Assembly: GCA_934045075.1 (NCBI GenBank)
Contig: OW203745.1
Span: 12,796,873-12,860,872, forward strand
Length of the DNA stretch: 64,000 nucleotides
Direction: 5' to 3'
Origin: Yponomeuta sedellus
Taxonomy: Eukaryota > Arthropoda > Insecta > Lepidoptera > Yponomeutidae
In this document: piece after piece, positions 55,401 through 64,000 of the stretch
Position numbering within the stretch: the stretch's first letter is position 1
How the letters are laid out: every line of letters starts with the position of its first letter
Made by a program: the position numbers and the translations under genes
The notes under the pieces: model-generated
The model's input: only the letters and a program-made list of their open reading frames with translations
Databases searched by the model: none
Told to the model about the DNA's origin: nothing

Positions 55401-58400
55401 AAATCTGTAAAACCCGTGCCGCTTTGTTAATGCTAAACAAAATAGTAATTATTACACATAAGCAACAGCTTGAGGCCTGGGGCACGCAGGAAAGACGTGA
55501 CACGAGGCCTCGGGACGCGACGCGTTATATAGAGTTCGCTTCCTCGCCACGTCTCTTCTGTGTGGGCTATGTCCCATCGCTTCAGTACATTTTGTATGCA
55601 AGCGAATTGAAAGTATCCCACGTCTTTTCCGTGACCTCGTCCCACGTCCTTGCCGTGTGCCCCACGCCCTCGCACCCACTTTGTTCGTATTTTTAGTTGC
55701 GAAGCTACTATTTACTTTTTTTTCTTTAACCACACCGATCAATGTAAGCTTACATGTAAAACACCTATAATATTGTACTGTATCACTGTTTCTTTTTTTC
55801 AGTGCTAAGATGGCTATCGTTTTTCTCAGACGGCCAGTGTTACATGTTATTGTTTCAGCTATTATTGTGTGTCTAATACAAAGCTCGGAGTTCGGCCTCG
55901 TTGCTATGTAATAAATCTGTAACGCTACTGTTGGTTCTTATTTTAAACATAAACAATAAAATATCTAAATTATACACGATTCGCCGATAAGCGCATCACA
56001 CACTATGCAGATACGGTAAGATAATTATCTATCTGTATCTGAGCATATATCTTTCAATATAGCTCTCTATATAATTTGTAAGAACTAACACACACAGCGC
56101 AGATAATGTATTTTATCGTTAAGTATCAGTGGGCACCGACATATATAGAAAGGTGGTGAGATTATTATCTGCGTATACAAATATATCTGCAGATAACGTC
56201 GGTCGATACAAATTTTACCTGCATATAAATACAGGTGGATGCGCAGGGGCAGGGTCTGCGGTGAGACAGAGGGGAAGGAACAACCCGGTGCGGCTGCCCC
56301 GGCGCATTGTATGTAACACTGTATACAAGCTGAAACTGTACAAAACTCTACACAATATTTTTTATCGACTTGAATACTGTGTTTAATTTATAACAATAAA
56401 CAGATTTTTTTTATAGAAAAACAGGTAAAGGACGATTTCTGTAGTCCGGTCTGGTTGAAACGTAAAGTAGTAATGCCAAAATGTCAAGGAAATCCCAAAA
56501 ATGGGTGATGTAAATAAAATTTTGAAAATGATAGACAACAGTAAAGAAATCTCAAAAAAAATGTGTATCTTTACAAAATAAGAATGGGTTTGCACCGTTA
56601 CAAATCCTTACCAAAAAACAAGTCTACTCTGAAGGTTTCCGAGTGTATCAGCTTGTATATTATCGTATCTGTGTAGTGTGCAAGGAACGTTATTGGTAGT
56701 TTGTGATGCTTTCAGATAATTTAAGTTTTTATACGCAGATAAAATATTACCGTAACTATTTGCGCAGTGTGTGATTCGCTTTATGGTGTATGTACGTAGG
56801 CATGGATTTCTATTGTGTTTTGCATTTTTAATTTTTTTTTGTATTTTCCGTTGAGTGTGTATACTAGCATCGTTGCACCATTTCCCTCTGTATGCATGGT
56901 AATTATTGCATGCCTATGTATTTTTAATGTTTAAAATGTACACGGTGTCTTTAAATATTGATTCTTGTTTGAAAGTTATGCATACTTCGTACCGTATATA
57001 CTCGTATTTGAAAGTAAAATATATTTTGACTATAGGCAATTTGAAACAATTTACGGGATGAGATTCTTTTTATAAGCCATGTAAAAATAAAAAAATCTTC
57101 TTTCGATATACGACATTTTGTCCATGTGTTAACTATTTTAATATTCGTATATTAAAATATTTAACAGATGAAAGAAATGTCTGTTCAGTTCTTTGATAGT
57201 CATAGATGAGATATATATATTTCTAATTTACATTTCTTGACTCAGATCGTATTTACCTACAAGAACAGGTGGTTTGGGTCCCAGTAAGCAACAGTTTAAT
57301 TAAATAAAACTGCCAATATGCCTGGGTTGTTTAAAGTAATTGACCACTAAACAGGACTAGAAAAGTTTTTAGCCTGCAAAACTTGTGTCTTGTGCTCGAG
57401 AAAGTTGAAAGATTAATAAAGTTCATCTATAAACTTTAATAAAGAAAAAAAAAAGTGAAAATTATGACTGCATAATTTGGCAATTAATGTGCAATTCTTT
57501 TTAATCATTGATCATTGGACGGCACTTAAACATCGTGTACATTTTATAGAATTGTTCATGTGAATATATCTTTACGTGTAGAAAAGTGTAAGTGTATTGA
57601 ATGTGTATTTCGTTCTTCGCGCACATTTTGCATGACGCTCTACTAGTAGCTTTGAAAATGTTGTTTTAGTAATTTCAACGTTTCTGTTCAATTTGTCAGA
57701 TACATCTATTCTGTCGTAGCACAGCCGGTAACCTACACAAAATAATCATGTTTCATTCATTCTTGTTTCGTTTCTATTTTAAGTAACTTCATGAACATTA
57801 CCCCGTAACATTTTTAGTTTCTACAACTTTTTTTAACGTGTTTCACAGCCTTGTAATAATTTTTAGGTGATGATTCCATTCAACTTTAACTTAAGTAGTG
57901 TCGAGAAAGAAGTCTGGAAAGCACAAAAAAGCTTTGGCTTTAGCATCTACATAATTTGATGATTAATATAGCGTCCAGTGGCACCTTCACTAACACTAAA
58001 TGGGTGAAGGGACCACTCGAACTTTGCAGTGCCTGGGACACTGTTTTTTAGATGTAAAATAGTGATAGCCTAGCCCACTAAAAAGTCAAGTCAATACGTA
58101 GAGCCAACCAATCCGCGGGTTTTCTCAAGATTTTATCCTTCACAGTTAGCGTGTGGTATGTGCGTGGAAAGTCCAACATTATAAAGTTAACCCAAGTATG
58201 GGAACACATTCATTATTTATCTGAACGTGAAAAGTACAAAGTTTTACCCAAGTAAAAAGTAGAACTACATTATGATCTTAAAATTAGATTTTTTCCTCTA
58301 TAATTTTACGAATAGTAACGTCACGTTTTGAATTAAAAAAAGAAAGAAAAATACAATTATTTAAATGTAAGTGTTACTGAAATGCTGGGTCCAAAATGTT

Positions 58401-61400
58401 ACTTATAACTCTATCAACACTGTAAACTTATGTTGGCAATAAATGATGATGATGATGAAATTGCCATGGAAAAACATAGTAAACAAAAAATTCTATGCTA
58501 CTTTTAAATTAAAAAAAATCTTATGTTAACGTTATGATGGGCACCGAACTCCGATCATCCGGATCTTGACACCATACCACTAACTAAGCTATCAAAACAT
58601 AAGACCTTGGTGAAATTAAGCACAATTTCTTTCACATTCCTTTGACTGTTCTGGTATCAGGGTTTTTGTATTAGATGCTGTTTATTTCGGTGTGCTAATT
58701 TTTTTAAAGTTGGAAGTAGCATTTTTTATTTAGGATCCATTATTTTTATTATGATATCGATTATTTTTAATATACCTTAATAATTTCGTTGTGTTTTATA
58801 CCCTGAATGGAATCAAAACCGCTTAACCATCTCTAAAGAAACTGGTCTCACAAATTCAACGATACAACTACGTACAATCCCCCGATTATTAATTAGATAA
58901 TAATATTTTACTGATCCTCAATTGAATGAAACCGATTATGCCCTCTCTGCCTGTCCTTTGGCTGATGAAAATTAGTAATAACTAAATATATTAATTAAAT
59001 TTACGTAAAACTATTTAAATTATCATGCTGATAGTCGCCGAGTCGGTGAAATCGGTCTTTGCTAAAATCGGGGGCGTCCGTTGCTTACGTGAGGCGTGGT
59101 TCACAGTCAAATACCGACCCCAAGGCAAGATTTTATGCTAAATGCACTATAGTTCTCCTGTTCTGGGGCACACAGGAAGGTCGTGGGACTAATATGGGAT
59201 ATAATAAGTCGAAATATACACTTATATACCAATAGGCAAAAACAAGTGCAATATTGGCGCAGCAGCAGTGCATCTGCCTACCATGCAACAGGTCCCGGGT
59301 TCGAACCCCGGCTAGGGACAAAAAAAAAACCCCAGGTCTTTCATGTTTACATGTTAATATAACTACCTATGTATGAGCATCGCGAATCATCATGTTTGTG
59401 AAGTCGTTGTTTCTGATTCCCATGACACAGGGTATCCTAGTGTGGGGCTAGAAGCAATGTATGTGCCTGTATGTAAATGTTTATGTTTATATTAACTGCA
59501 AAAAAATTTCATGCCAGCATTGGCGCATCGCGCATGCTCTTTAGTATTGTAATTTAGGTACTTATATAAAATGTACCGTGTATGGTATAAACCTTTGTAT
59601 GTCCCCACTTCTGGGGCACGGGTCTCTTCCTGCATCGCAGGAAGGTTAAGCTATACTCGACAACGGGGGCCAAGTCTAGGTTGGTGGACCGTGTATGCTT
59701 GCAAATTAATAAATGAAATGCAATGAAGCGTTGCATAGAATTCGTTCTCGTCGTGTCTTTTCTGAGTGACGCTAGTCCCGTTTCTTCAGTACGTGTCTTA
59801 TCCGCGCCCTTGCCCCACGTCCTATCCTGTGTTGTCGAGACCTAAAGCAGTATGGCGAGAAACTCGGCTCCTATTCGGCAAAGAACAGTCCTTCGTGATT
59901 GTTTGACGAAACGAGGAACTGGCAGTTATACATATGGCTTGGGACAGCCCAAAGCTTGGGACAGCCAATGGATGTCCCAAACTTTGGGCGATGTGACAAG
60001 ATGAACTCTGTCTGTCTTACGTAACTACGGACGTCCCCCTTCTCGAAGTCACCAACACTGAAGTTTGTCTCTAAATCGCCAGGCGACCTGCCCACGTACC
60101 TCACTCGCTTCCAGTGGGACATGGCCAAGTACCCCATCAAGCAGAGTCTGCGCAACATCGCCGACATCATCAGCAAACAGGTGAGTTCACCAGCAAACGG
60201 TGAGGGCCTCGATTCTGTTAGTGCATTATAGTACCATGACAGATACATGGTCGGGTCGGGGTTAGTTATTTAGTTAGACCTGAGATTTCCGCACTTAGCC
60301 TCATACTTGGGCCATTGTACGTAGCAAGCGCTGAGGTACGCTAACACCTTAGACACTAGGGTTTCCTTCCGATGTATTCCTTCACCGTCAGCGAGTAGTA
60401 TTCCTACTATAATTTCACAAATGTACGTAACTTAGAAAACAAAGTCTTTGGTACATGCCGGGGCTCGAACCCTCGACCTCCCGATTGAGAAGCCGGCGTT
60501 CTACACCGCTCCGCTACCACCGCTGGGTCACGTGGGGTGTTGGAAGTTCGATGTATGTGAGCGCGTAAACTTGAAGCAGTAACGAAATTAGATAGCCATG
60601 TTCATACAGGTACAGTGCTACACAAGAAATAAGTCTCGCGGATGTACCTGCGCAGATGACCAAATTTTGGATGTGCGGCAAGTTGATCGACCAATCAGAT
60701 AGTTTCATTTTATGGCAGGCCGCGCGCCTTTGTTGCTATTGGTTGATTCAACGTCATCGATGCAGGTGACTATTAGTTTGGCAATATTAGCGTGAGCGAA
60801 ATAGGTAGCGCTACTGCGGCAATCAATTCTGCACCTTAACCGTATCGGTTAAAGATCATGTTGAATGTACTTATAGCTTCGGGTACTTTACACTTCTTCC
60901 TAGTCTGCGCGAACGAATATTCCCGAAGGGACTTTTATGATGTGTAGTACTGTACAATTGTACCACAATGCATAAGCAGAATCTAGGCACAGTTCATCAT
61001 TGGCAAAGAGGTCAGTTTTAGCTTTAGTTTATTACTGAAATATAGTTTTTTTTTTCCACATTATGGAAGAGGTTTAAAAATCTTTCGCCATGCCTATTGC
61101 GCATTCTATCTTCGATTTTATTCCTCATCAGGTGGGCCAGATTGACGCGGACCTGAAGGTGAAGTCGCAGGCCTACAACGCACTCAAGGGCAACCTACAG
61201 AACTTGGAGAAGAAACAAACGTATGTACCCAGATATATGTTTTCAATTCCCGGTTGCATTCAGTGGAGGCTTTGAAATCAGATTGGAGTGACATTGTATG
61301 AATACCACAGAGGACATAGAAAAACGTAGAAAAACTTTTTTTAGGTACCTATAAACGTCCCACGGCAGGGCACAGCCCTTCTCTCAGAGATAGAGTACGG

Positions 61401-63078
61401 GCTTAATTACCATGCGTGCCCACCAGGGACAGAAAAAACTATTAATTTTTTATACTATTTTTATTTTTAATGCACTAACCCGTGCTAAGGAACAAATTTA
61501 AAAACCTATTTAGAGGCTAAAAATTTCACCCATGCCGGGATTCGAACCCGCAACCTCTGGCTATCCGTGCCAGCGCTCTACCAATTGAGCCAATGGGCGA
61601 CTCATCGGTGAAATTTTTAGCCTCTAAATAGGTTTTTAAATATTAATTTTTTTTCGGGGCTTAAGTTGCTCTAATATTTAAAAACCTATTAGCAAATCAA
61701 GTTGTTCTGATAATAAAAAGAAATATAACATTACGGCCTTGTTTATGAAGACAAGATTCCTTTAAAGCTCTTCCTTGGTGTATTTTCCTTTAATCTGTTT
61801 AATCAGTTATTTATAATACTTTATTGCACACGAAACATTAAAAGGGACATTACATTAGAAATAACACGTACAAAGGCGAGCTTATCACCTTCACTATTTT
61901 AGTGAGAACGTCTTTGAAGTGTTTGTGGTGTATTTTTAATGCAGAAGAAGTACCTTTGTTTATCGCCACACAGACATGTATAAAACGTAGAATAAAAACT
62001 AAATCATAAAAGTAATAAAAACAAACAAACACGACTGAACACAGCAAGCGGATACGAGCCATGTCCATGCGGCGGTAAAACGGCCTCAGGCTCAGTACTT
62101 GCTGCAGGTTTTTTGCCCACAGCACTGATTTTCAGCAAGGGCCTGGTCCAGTCACTCACAGAAAGTCGCATCGAGACCCACAACGTACGATACAATACAC
62201 CACAGGACAGGACAGTATAGCGTAGTAATACTATACAACACAATATAATGAGGCGACCGACCACGAGTTATATGAGGGAAAGATAGACATAGAATAATAA
62301 TAATTATAAATAATAAAATAAATATTCATGGACATATTACACTGATCTCGTCAGCTCTATACTAAGTACAACTAAGTAAATGACTTGTGTTATAGGTGCT
62401 AACTCGACGATAGATTTAATACAATAAATACATAGATAATATCCAAGGCCCGAAACAAACTAGAAAAGTTCGTTTCCTAGTTTGACCCGGCCGAGGATCA
62501 AACACTTCAATTTTTTTTTTTATTTATTTATTTATTAAATTGCCCAACCTTACAGTGTTAACTAATTCGTTGAACAATTAATTGTTTAGACTGTAATAAA
62601 CTATAAATTCCACACAATTAACAATACTAGCCTAAGTAAATAGGTATTTAATTTTACTAAACTAACAACACAGATTTTTTTAATTTTCCTCTGTGCATTC
62701 ACCCAGCGTGTCAAACCGCTGCGCCACCGGGGCCGCCCCAGTAGGCATAATGAATTTTAAAAACCTATTTAGAGGCTAAAAACTCCACCCATGCCGGGAT
62801 TCGAACCCGCGACCTCTGGCTATCCGTGCCAGCGCTCTATCCAACTGAGCTAATGGGCGACTCACCGGCATCAGTGAAATTTCGAACCTCTTTACACTAT
62901 TCTCTGTATTACGCACAGGAATAATGAATTCTAAGCATTACCTAACAAGCTTTTACACCGTTGTTTTGCACTCTTGCAGCGGCAGTCTCCTGACGCGCAA
63001 CCTTGCCGATCTGGTGAAGAAGGAGCACTTCATCCTGGACAGTGAATACCTCTCCACCCTGCTGGTCATCGTGCCTAA
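43360..63078 (+). CDS. Vha44: V-type proton ATPase subunit C, N-terminal two-thirds of the gene (partial, continues right)
   Basis: Subunit C is the cytosolic stalk protein that clamps V1 to V0 in the proton pump of endosomes, lysosomes and insect epithelia. It controls reversible assembly. Constitutive exons: 43360-43488, 44334-44435, 49558-49609, 60083-60180, 61132-61220 and 62980-63078, all joined in phase. The protein starts [20 protein letters not shown]. Conserved blocks follow: '[20 protein letters not shown]', '[17 protein letters not shown]', '[20 protein letters not shown]', '[17 protein letters not shown]' and '[20 protein letters not shown]'. These match the insect family closely. 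The exons visible encode about 190 of the ~385 residues expected for the core protein; the rest must lie beyond 64000. Introns 2 and 3 are unusually long (5.1 and 10.5 kb) because of a LINE and other repeats, and intron 3 also holds candidate alternative exons. Confidence 0.95.
43489..44333 (+). other. Vha44 intron 1
   Basis: Contains an antisense LINE tail at 43740-43800 ('gagaggcctgtgctcttcag'). Otherwise AT-rich with no feature. Confidence 0.5.
44334..44435 (+). CDS. Vha44: Vha44 coding exon 2
   Basis: 34 codons, [13 protein letters not shown]... to ...KVALYLGE; acceptor TTCCAG, donor GAG|GTCAGT; phase 0 at both ends. Confidence 0.95.
44452..44712 (-). repeat. tRNA-derived SINE (family B) in Vha44 intron 2
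   Basis: Antisense to the gene. The minus strand has 'ggtggtagcgaagcggtgta', 'gaactccggcttctcaatcg', B-box 'ggttcgaaccccggcatg' and the tail 'atctcaggtctaac'. It lies 16 bases after the donor of exon 2. Confidence 0.85.
44713..45870 (+). other. Vha44 intron 2, first part
   Basis: No gene. A LINE-tail-like block 'attcaaattctttatttcat' is at 45135-45160. Confidence 0.35.
45871..48695 (-). mobile_element. 5'-truncated LINE (CR1/L2-Jockey-like) antisense in Vha44 intron 2
   Basis: The minus-strand reading starts inside the endonuclease ('[12 protein letters not shown]', then SDHAMV). It runs through a reverse transcriptase with '[20 protein letters not shown]', '[20 protein letters not shown]' and the catalytic [12 protein letters not shown]. 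It ends with '[17 protein letters not shown]', a C-terminal block typical of CR1/L2-like LINEs. A frameshift near 46745 separates the reverse transcriptase (48659-46725) from the C-terminal frame (46728-46384). The 3' end is a (TTTCAA)n microsatellite at 45871-45892. The 5' half, including ORF1 and most of the endonuclease, is missing, so it cannot move on its own. Confidence 0.85.
46725..48659 (-). pseudogene. LINE endonuclease (C-terminal part) and reverse transcriptase
   Basis: 644 codons uninterrupted. Visible motifs in order are SDHAMV (endonuclease His), '[18 protein letters not shown]', '[10 protein letters not shown]' (first catalytic Asp), '[11 protein letters not shown]', YADD, and '[20 protein letters not shown]'. 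It is the only long intact retroelement frame in the window. The frame is lost near the end by a small deletion, so it is a recent but defective copy. Confidence 0.85.
48746..48847. mobile_element. Small palindromic MITE
   Basis: 'gggtggtaatacaaagaaag' pairs with 'ctttctttactacctcccg'. Inside, 'cgagatcgc' faces 'gcgatcgag'. It is about 100 bases long with no coding capacity. A second GC-rich hairpin follows at 48882-48945 ('ccagaaagcggctttttt', 'aaaaagcctctttattgcc'). Confidence 0.55.
49110..49310 (+). pseudogene. Non-LTR reverse transcriptase C-terminal fragment
   Basis: Contains 'ttgatgaagcgaaggtgatc', 'cgtggcaagtggcagtccct' and 'tctgggatacaggcgtgagg', the same end as the relic at 4500-4720. 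A deletion removes part of the 'GRPRRTY' segment. Only the last ~60 codons and the tail are represented. Confidence 0.65.
49558..49609 (+). CDS. Vha44: Vha44 coding exon 3
   Basis: 17 codons plus one base, [17 protein letters not shown]; acceptor TAAACAG, donor ACA|GTAAGT. It ends in phase 1, so any cassette exon in intron 3 must be phase 1 to 1 to keep the frame. Confidence 0.95.
49610..50990 (+). other. Vha44 intron 3, first part
   Basis: AT-rich, with no recognised coding region or named repeat. Confidence 0.35.
50991..51020 (+). CDS. Candidate 30-nt microexon of Vha44
   Basis: A strong acceptor (TTATATTTCAG) and a strong donor (GTGAGTAAT) enclose exactly 30 bases. Entered from exon 3 in phase 1 they add ten residues ([10 protein letters not shown]) without a stop and leave in phase 1, as exon 4 requires. 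The surrounding 1.5 kb is AT-rich intron. I know of no proof that this exon is used; the prediction rests on phase and splice sites. Confidence 0.45.
51021..53428 (+). other. Vha44 intron 3, second part
   Basis: 51545-51585 holds a LINE tail ('gagagaaggcctgtgcccag'). No further recognised feature. Confidence 0.35.
53429..53508 (+). CDS. Candidate alternative terminal exon of Vha44
   Basis: The acceptor TTTTTTTTCTAG is excellent. From phase 1, reading gives a Ser and then '[20 protein letters not shown]' and YSLRL before TAA. It could be joined from exon 3 directly or from the microexon at 50991-51020, both in phase 1. If used, the product would be a truncated subunit C lacking the assembly head. 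AATAAA follows near 53970. I recognise no family for the peptide. Confidence 0.4.
53509..54223 (+). other. Vha44 intron 3, third part
   Basis: AT-rich. An AATAAA at about 53970 could serve the candidate terminal exon. Nothing else is recognised. Confidence 0.35.
54224..54626 (+). CDS. GC-rich open frame in Vha44 intron 3, candidate alternative exon
   Basis: An open frame on the gene's strand encodes [17 protein letters not shown], a Pro/Gly-rich stretch, '[20 protein letters not shown]', an acidic-His run ([12 protein letters not shown]), then '[20 protein letters not shown]' and [19 protein letters not shown]. Its base composition is far richer in GC than the flanking intron, as the real exons are. 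An in-phase acceptor-like ATAG ends at 54257, and a phase-1 donor-like CAAG|GTCTAG occurs near 54511. Long insect subunit C isoforms with large insertions are known for Drosophila Vha44. This could be such an exon, an alternative last exon, or an unrelated small gene. Confidence 0.45.
54766..54840 (-). repeat. LINE 3' tail, same family as 45871-48695
   Basis: 'gaaattgaaattgaataatgg' followed by 'tttttatcgca' repeats the microsatellite and 3' end of the LINE at 45871. This is a very short dead-on-arrival copy in the same orientation. Confidence 0.65.
55472..55671. mobile_element. ~200-bp MITE with GAGG..TGGGGCAC ends
   Basis: The left end 'gaggcctggggcacgcagga' and the reverse complement of the right end 'gagggcgtggggcacacggc' are inverted repeats, continuing with 'aagacgtg' and 'acgaggcc'. 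It lies in a GC-rich patch of Vha44 intron 3. A larger relative is at 59165-59845. Confidence 0.6.
56235..56312 (+). CDS. Candidate 78-nt cassette exon of Vha44
   Basis: After the acceptor TATAAATACAG a GC-rich 78-base segment reads, from phase 1, Ser then '[20 protein letters not shown]' and PRRIV. It can exit in phase 1 at GTAACA (GT at 56313). A stronger donor, GTATGT at 56309, would exit in phase 0 and break the frame to exon 4. The compositional jump against AT-rich intron suggests coding, but the upstream tract is poor in pyrimidines. Confidence 0.3.
56400..59130 (+). other. Vha44 intron 3, distal part
   Basis: AT-rich with no named element for most of its length. 57985-58045 shares 'gtgcctgggacactgtttttt' with 28785-28805. 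58560-58605 is a degenerate tRNA-like block. (GATGAT)n at 58445-58458. Confidence 0.35.
59165..59845. mobile_element. Degenerate TIR element with nested SINEs
   Basis: The left end 'ggggcacacaggaaggtcgt' and the reverse complement of the right end ('caacacaggataggacgtgg') resemble the ends of the MITE at 55472-55671. Inside are a tRNA-like block at 59250-59322 (B-box 'gggttcgaaccccggctag') and an antisense 5S-type SINE at 59596-59695. Confidence 0.45.
59596..59695 (-). repeat. 5S-rRNA-derived SINE, 3' fragment
   Basis: The minus strand has 'ccaacctagacttggccccc', 'ccttcctgcgatgcaggaag' and 'ccccagaagtggggacatac', the end of the family. Only about 100 bases are left. Confidence 0.7.
60083..60180 (+). 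CDS. Vha44: Vha44 coding exon 4
   Basis: Two bases plus 32 codons, [20 protein letters not shown] and on to [12 protein letters not shown]; acceptor AAATCGCCAG, donor CAG|GTGAGT. It joins exon 3 in phase 1, giving ...MANNSDLPTY. Confidence 0.95.
60253..60530 (-). repeat. tRNA-derived SINE (family B) in Vha44 intron 4
   Basis: Antisense copy: 'gcggtggtagcggagcggtg', 'aacgccggcttctcaatcgg', B-box 'ggttcgagccccggcatg', 'gcttgctacgtacaatggcc' and tail 'aaatctcaggtctaac'. Nearly full length. Confidence 0.85.
60531..61131 (+). other. Vha44 intron 4 remainder
   Basis: No feature recognised apart from T-rich runs before the acceptor. Confidence 0.35.
61132..61220 (+). CDS. Vha44: Vha44 coding exon 5
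   Basis: 29 codons plus two bases, [20 protein letters not shown] and on to NLQNLEKKQ; acceptor TTCCTCATCAG, donor AC|GTATGT. The split Thr codon is completed by exon 6. Confidence 0.95.
61460..61640 (-). repeat. tRNA-derived SINE (family A) in Vha44 intron 5
   Basis: The minus strand has A-box 'tggctcaattggtagagcgc', B-box 'gggttcgaatcccggcatg', and tail 'gcctctaaataggtttttaa' plus 'tagcacgggttagtgcatt'. It is closely similar to the copy at 12861-13013. Confidence 0.85.
62755..62925 (-). repeat. tRNA-derived SINE (family A) in Vha44 intron 5
   Basis: The minus strand has 'ctgatgccggtgagtcgccc', 'tagctcagttggatagagcg', 'gggttcgaatcccggcatg' and 'gcctctaaataggtttttaa'. It lies about 55 bases upstream of exon 6, close to the acceptor. 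Confidence 0.85.
62980..63078 (+). CDS. Vha44: Vha44 coding exon 6
   Basis: One base, 32 codons and two bases, [20 protein letters not shown] and on to [12 protein letters not shown]; acceptor CACTCTTGCAG, donor AA|GTGAGT. The remaining C-terminal exons lie outside the window. Confidence 0.95.
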
Positions 63079-63112
63079 GTGAGTGAGCTCGATGAATGAC
63101 ACTTTTGATGGA

Positions 63113-63368
63113 CAGAGCGGTGGTAGCGGAGCGGTGTAGAACGCCGGCTTCTCAATCGGGAGGTCGTGGGTTCGAACCCCGGCATGTACCAATGACTTTG
63201 TTTTCTAAGTTATGTACATTTGTGAAATTATAGCAATACTACTCGCTGACGGTGAAGGAAAACATCGTAAGGAAACCCTAGTGTCTGAGGTGTTAGCGTA
63301 CCTCAGCGCTTGCTACGTACAATGGCAAAACTATGAGGCTAAGTGCAGAAATCTCAGGTCTAACTGAC
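63113..63368 (+). repeat. tRNA-derived SINE (family B) in Vha44 intron 6
   Basis: 'gcggtggtagcggagcggtg', 'gaacgccggcttctcaatcg', B-box 'gggttcgaaccccggcatg', 'gtgttagcgtacctcagcgc' and 'aaatctcaggtctaac'. One of the best-preserved copies in the window. Confidence 0.88.
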
Positions 63369-63384
63369 ACTTTTGATTGTATTC

Positions 63385-63560
63385 TTTTTGTTGCACTAAC
63401 CCGTGCTGAGGACATCTTTAAAAACCTATTTAGAGGCTAAAAATTCCGCCCATGCCGGGACTCGAACCCGCGACCTCTGGCTAACCGTACCAGCGCTCTC
63501 CCAACTGAGCTAATGGGCAAGTGCCGGCATCAGTGAAATTTCGAACCTCTTTACAATATT
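63385..63560 (-). repeat. tRNA-derived SINE (family A) in Vha44 intron 6
   Basis: The minus strand has 'tagctcagttgggagagcgc', 'gggttcgagtcccggcatg', 'gcctctaaataggtttttaa' and 'tcctcagcacgggttagtgc'. Confidence 0.85.
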
Positions 63561-64000
63561 ACGTACCGGCACCGACAGATACAGAGAGATAACTCACCAG
63601 TGACATCACTCATTCTTGTGCGAGGCCATATTGCTCACGAGCGTATGGGCGCGGGCGGTTTATTAAAGAAACGAATTTTTATTTTCCTGTTTTAAAAAAA
63701 TACACGAAATATTTTAAAATGGTCTCTTTCTGAGCACTTATGAAACACCAACGAAAAATCCGAGTTGCTATTCAAGTCAAATAGCTTAGCGTTCAATCCG
63801 CATAGAAGTATTTTTTACGAATTAACTAATCATTCAACGAGCGGACAACCAACAGAGTCGATTTTATGGCTGGATAATGATGTATCCCTCAATATTACAT
63901 TTGTACAAATGCCCTCATTCTGCGTGTATTGGTAGTGTCCGTTCCTGGTCATATCATATCCATATCCTATTTTGGGACCAGGACAGGTGGTTGCGTTGTG
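63561..64000 (+). other. Vha44 intron 6, window end
   Basis: No exon or repeat recognised. The sequence simply runs to the window edge. Confidence 0.35.

Larger units (their letters stand above)
61221..62979 (+). other. Vha44 intron 5, repeat-rich
   Basis: Besides two SINEs there is a LINE tail at 61350-61420 and an antisense LINE 3' region at 61810-62140, beginning 'atactttattgcacacgaaa' and containing 'gcactgattttcagcaaggg'. A T-rich run precedes 62530. No extra exon is apparent. Confidence 0.45.

Overview
This is a nuclear genomic window from an insect, almost certainly a moth or butterfly. It is AT-rich, its genes have many introns, and it is packed with repeats of lepidopteran type: tRNA-derived SINEs ending in 'cctctaaataggt', LINE tails containing 'gcccagcagtgggac' or 'gcggacttaatgcc', and many palindromic MITEs. 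There are no bacterial features and no operons. Everything was read by eye. Family names rest on recognised motifs, not on database searches.

Three host genes can be assembled. (1) Wnt5, + strand, only its last two coding exons (20902-21059 and 21665-21862). The upstream exons must lie left of the window, so the first 20 kb is probably intron or intergenic DNA filled with transposons. (2) mRpL24, - strand, complete: six coding exons between 30735 and 25581, 254 codons, all phases consistent. (3) Vha44 (V-ATPase subunit C), + strand, starting at 43360. Six constitutive exons are visible and the gene runs off the right edge. Its third intron holds several phase-compatible candidate alternative exons.

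Layout. 1-14.2 kb: transposon debris, with a tandem array of intron/exon-like units (6.7-7.9 kb), a GC-rich MITE inside a reverse transcriptase relic (4.1-4.3 kb), and a 5S-rRNA-derived SINE carrying a nested LINE fragment (8.7-9.3 kb). 14.2-18.7 kb: a PIF/Harbinger-like DNA transposon with TIRs, a TAA target duplication and a frameshifted DDE transposase. 20-23.7 kb: the Wnt5 end, followed by about 12 tandem copies of the Wnt5 C-terminal coding segment plus its 3' flank. 25-31 kb: mRpL24. 30.8-42 kb: two diverged copies of a ~2.2 kb segment, separated by a TIR-bounded element that carries a 47-bp minisatellite. 42.7-64 kb: Vha44, with a truncated LINE in intron 2 and SINEs in several introns.

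The most unusual items are the Wnt5-exon satellite, the splice-signal-bearing tandem array, the possible alternative exons in Vha44 intron 3, and inverted MITEs flanking the penultimate Wnt5 exon. The three genes do not form a pathway: one encodes a secreted signal, one a mitochondrial ribosome subunit and one a proton-pump subunit. A palindromic E-box of the TFEB/Mitf (CLEAR/M-box) type lies upstream of both Vha44 and mRpL24.
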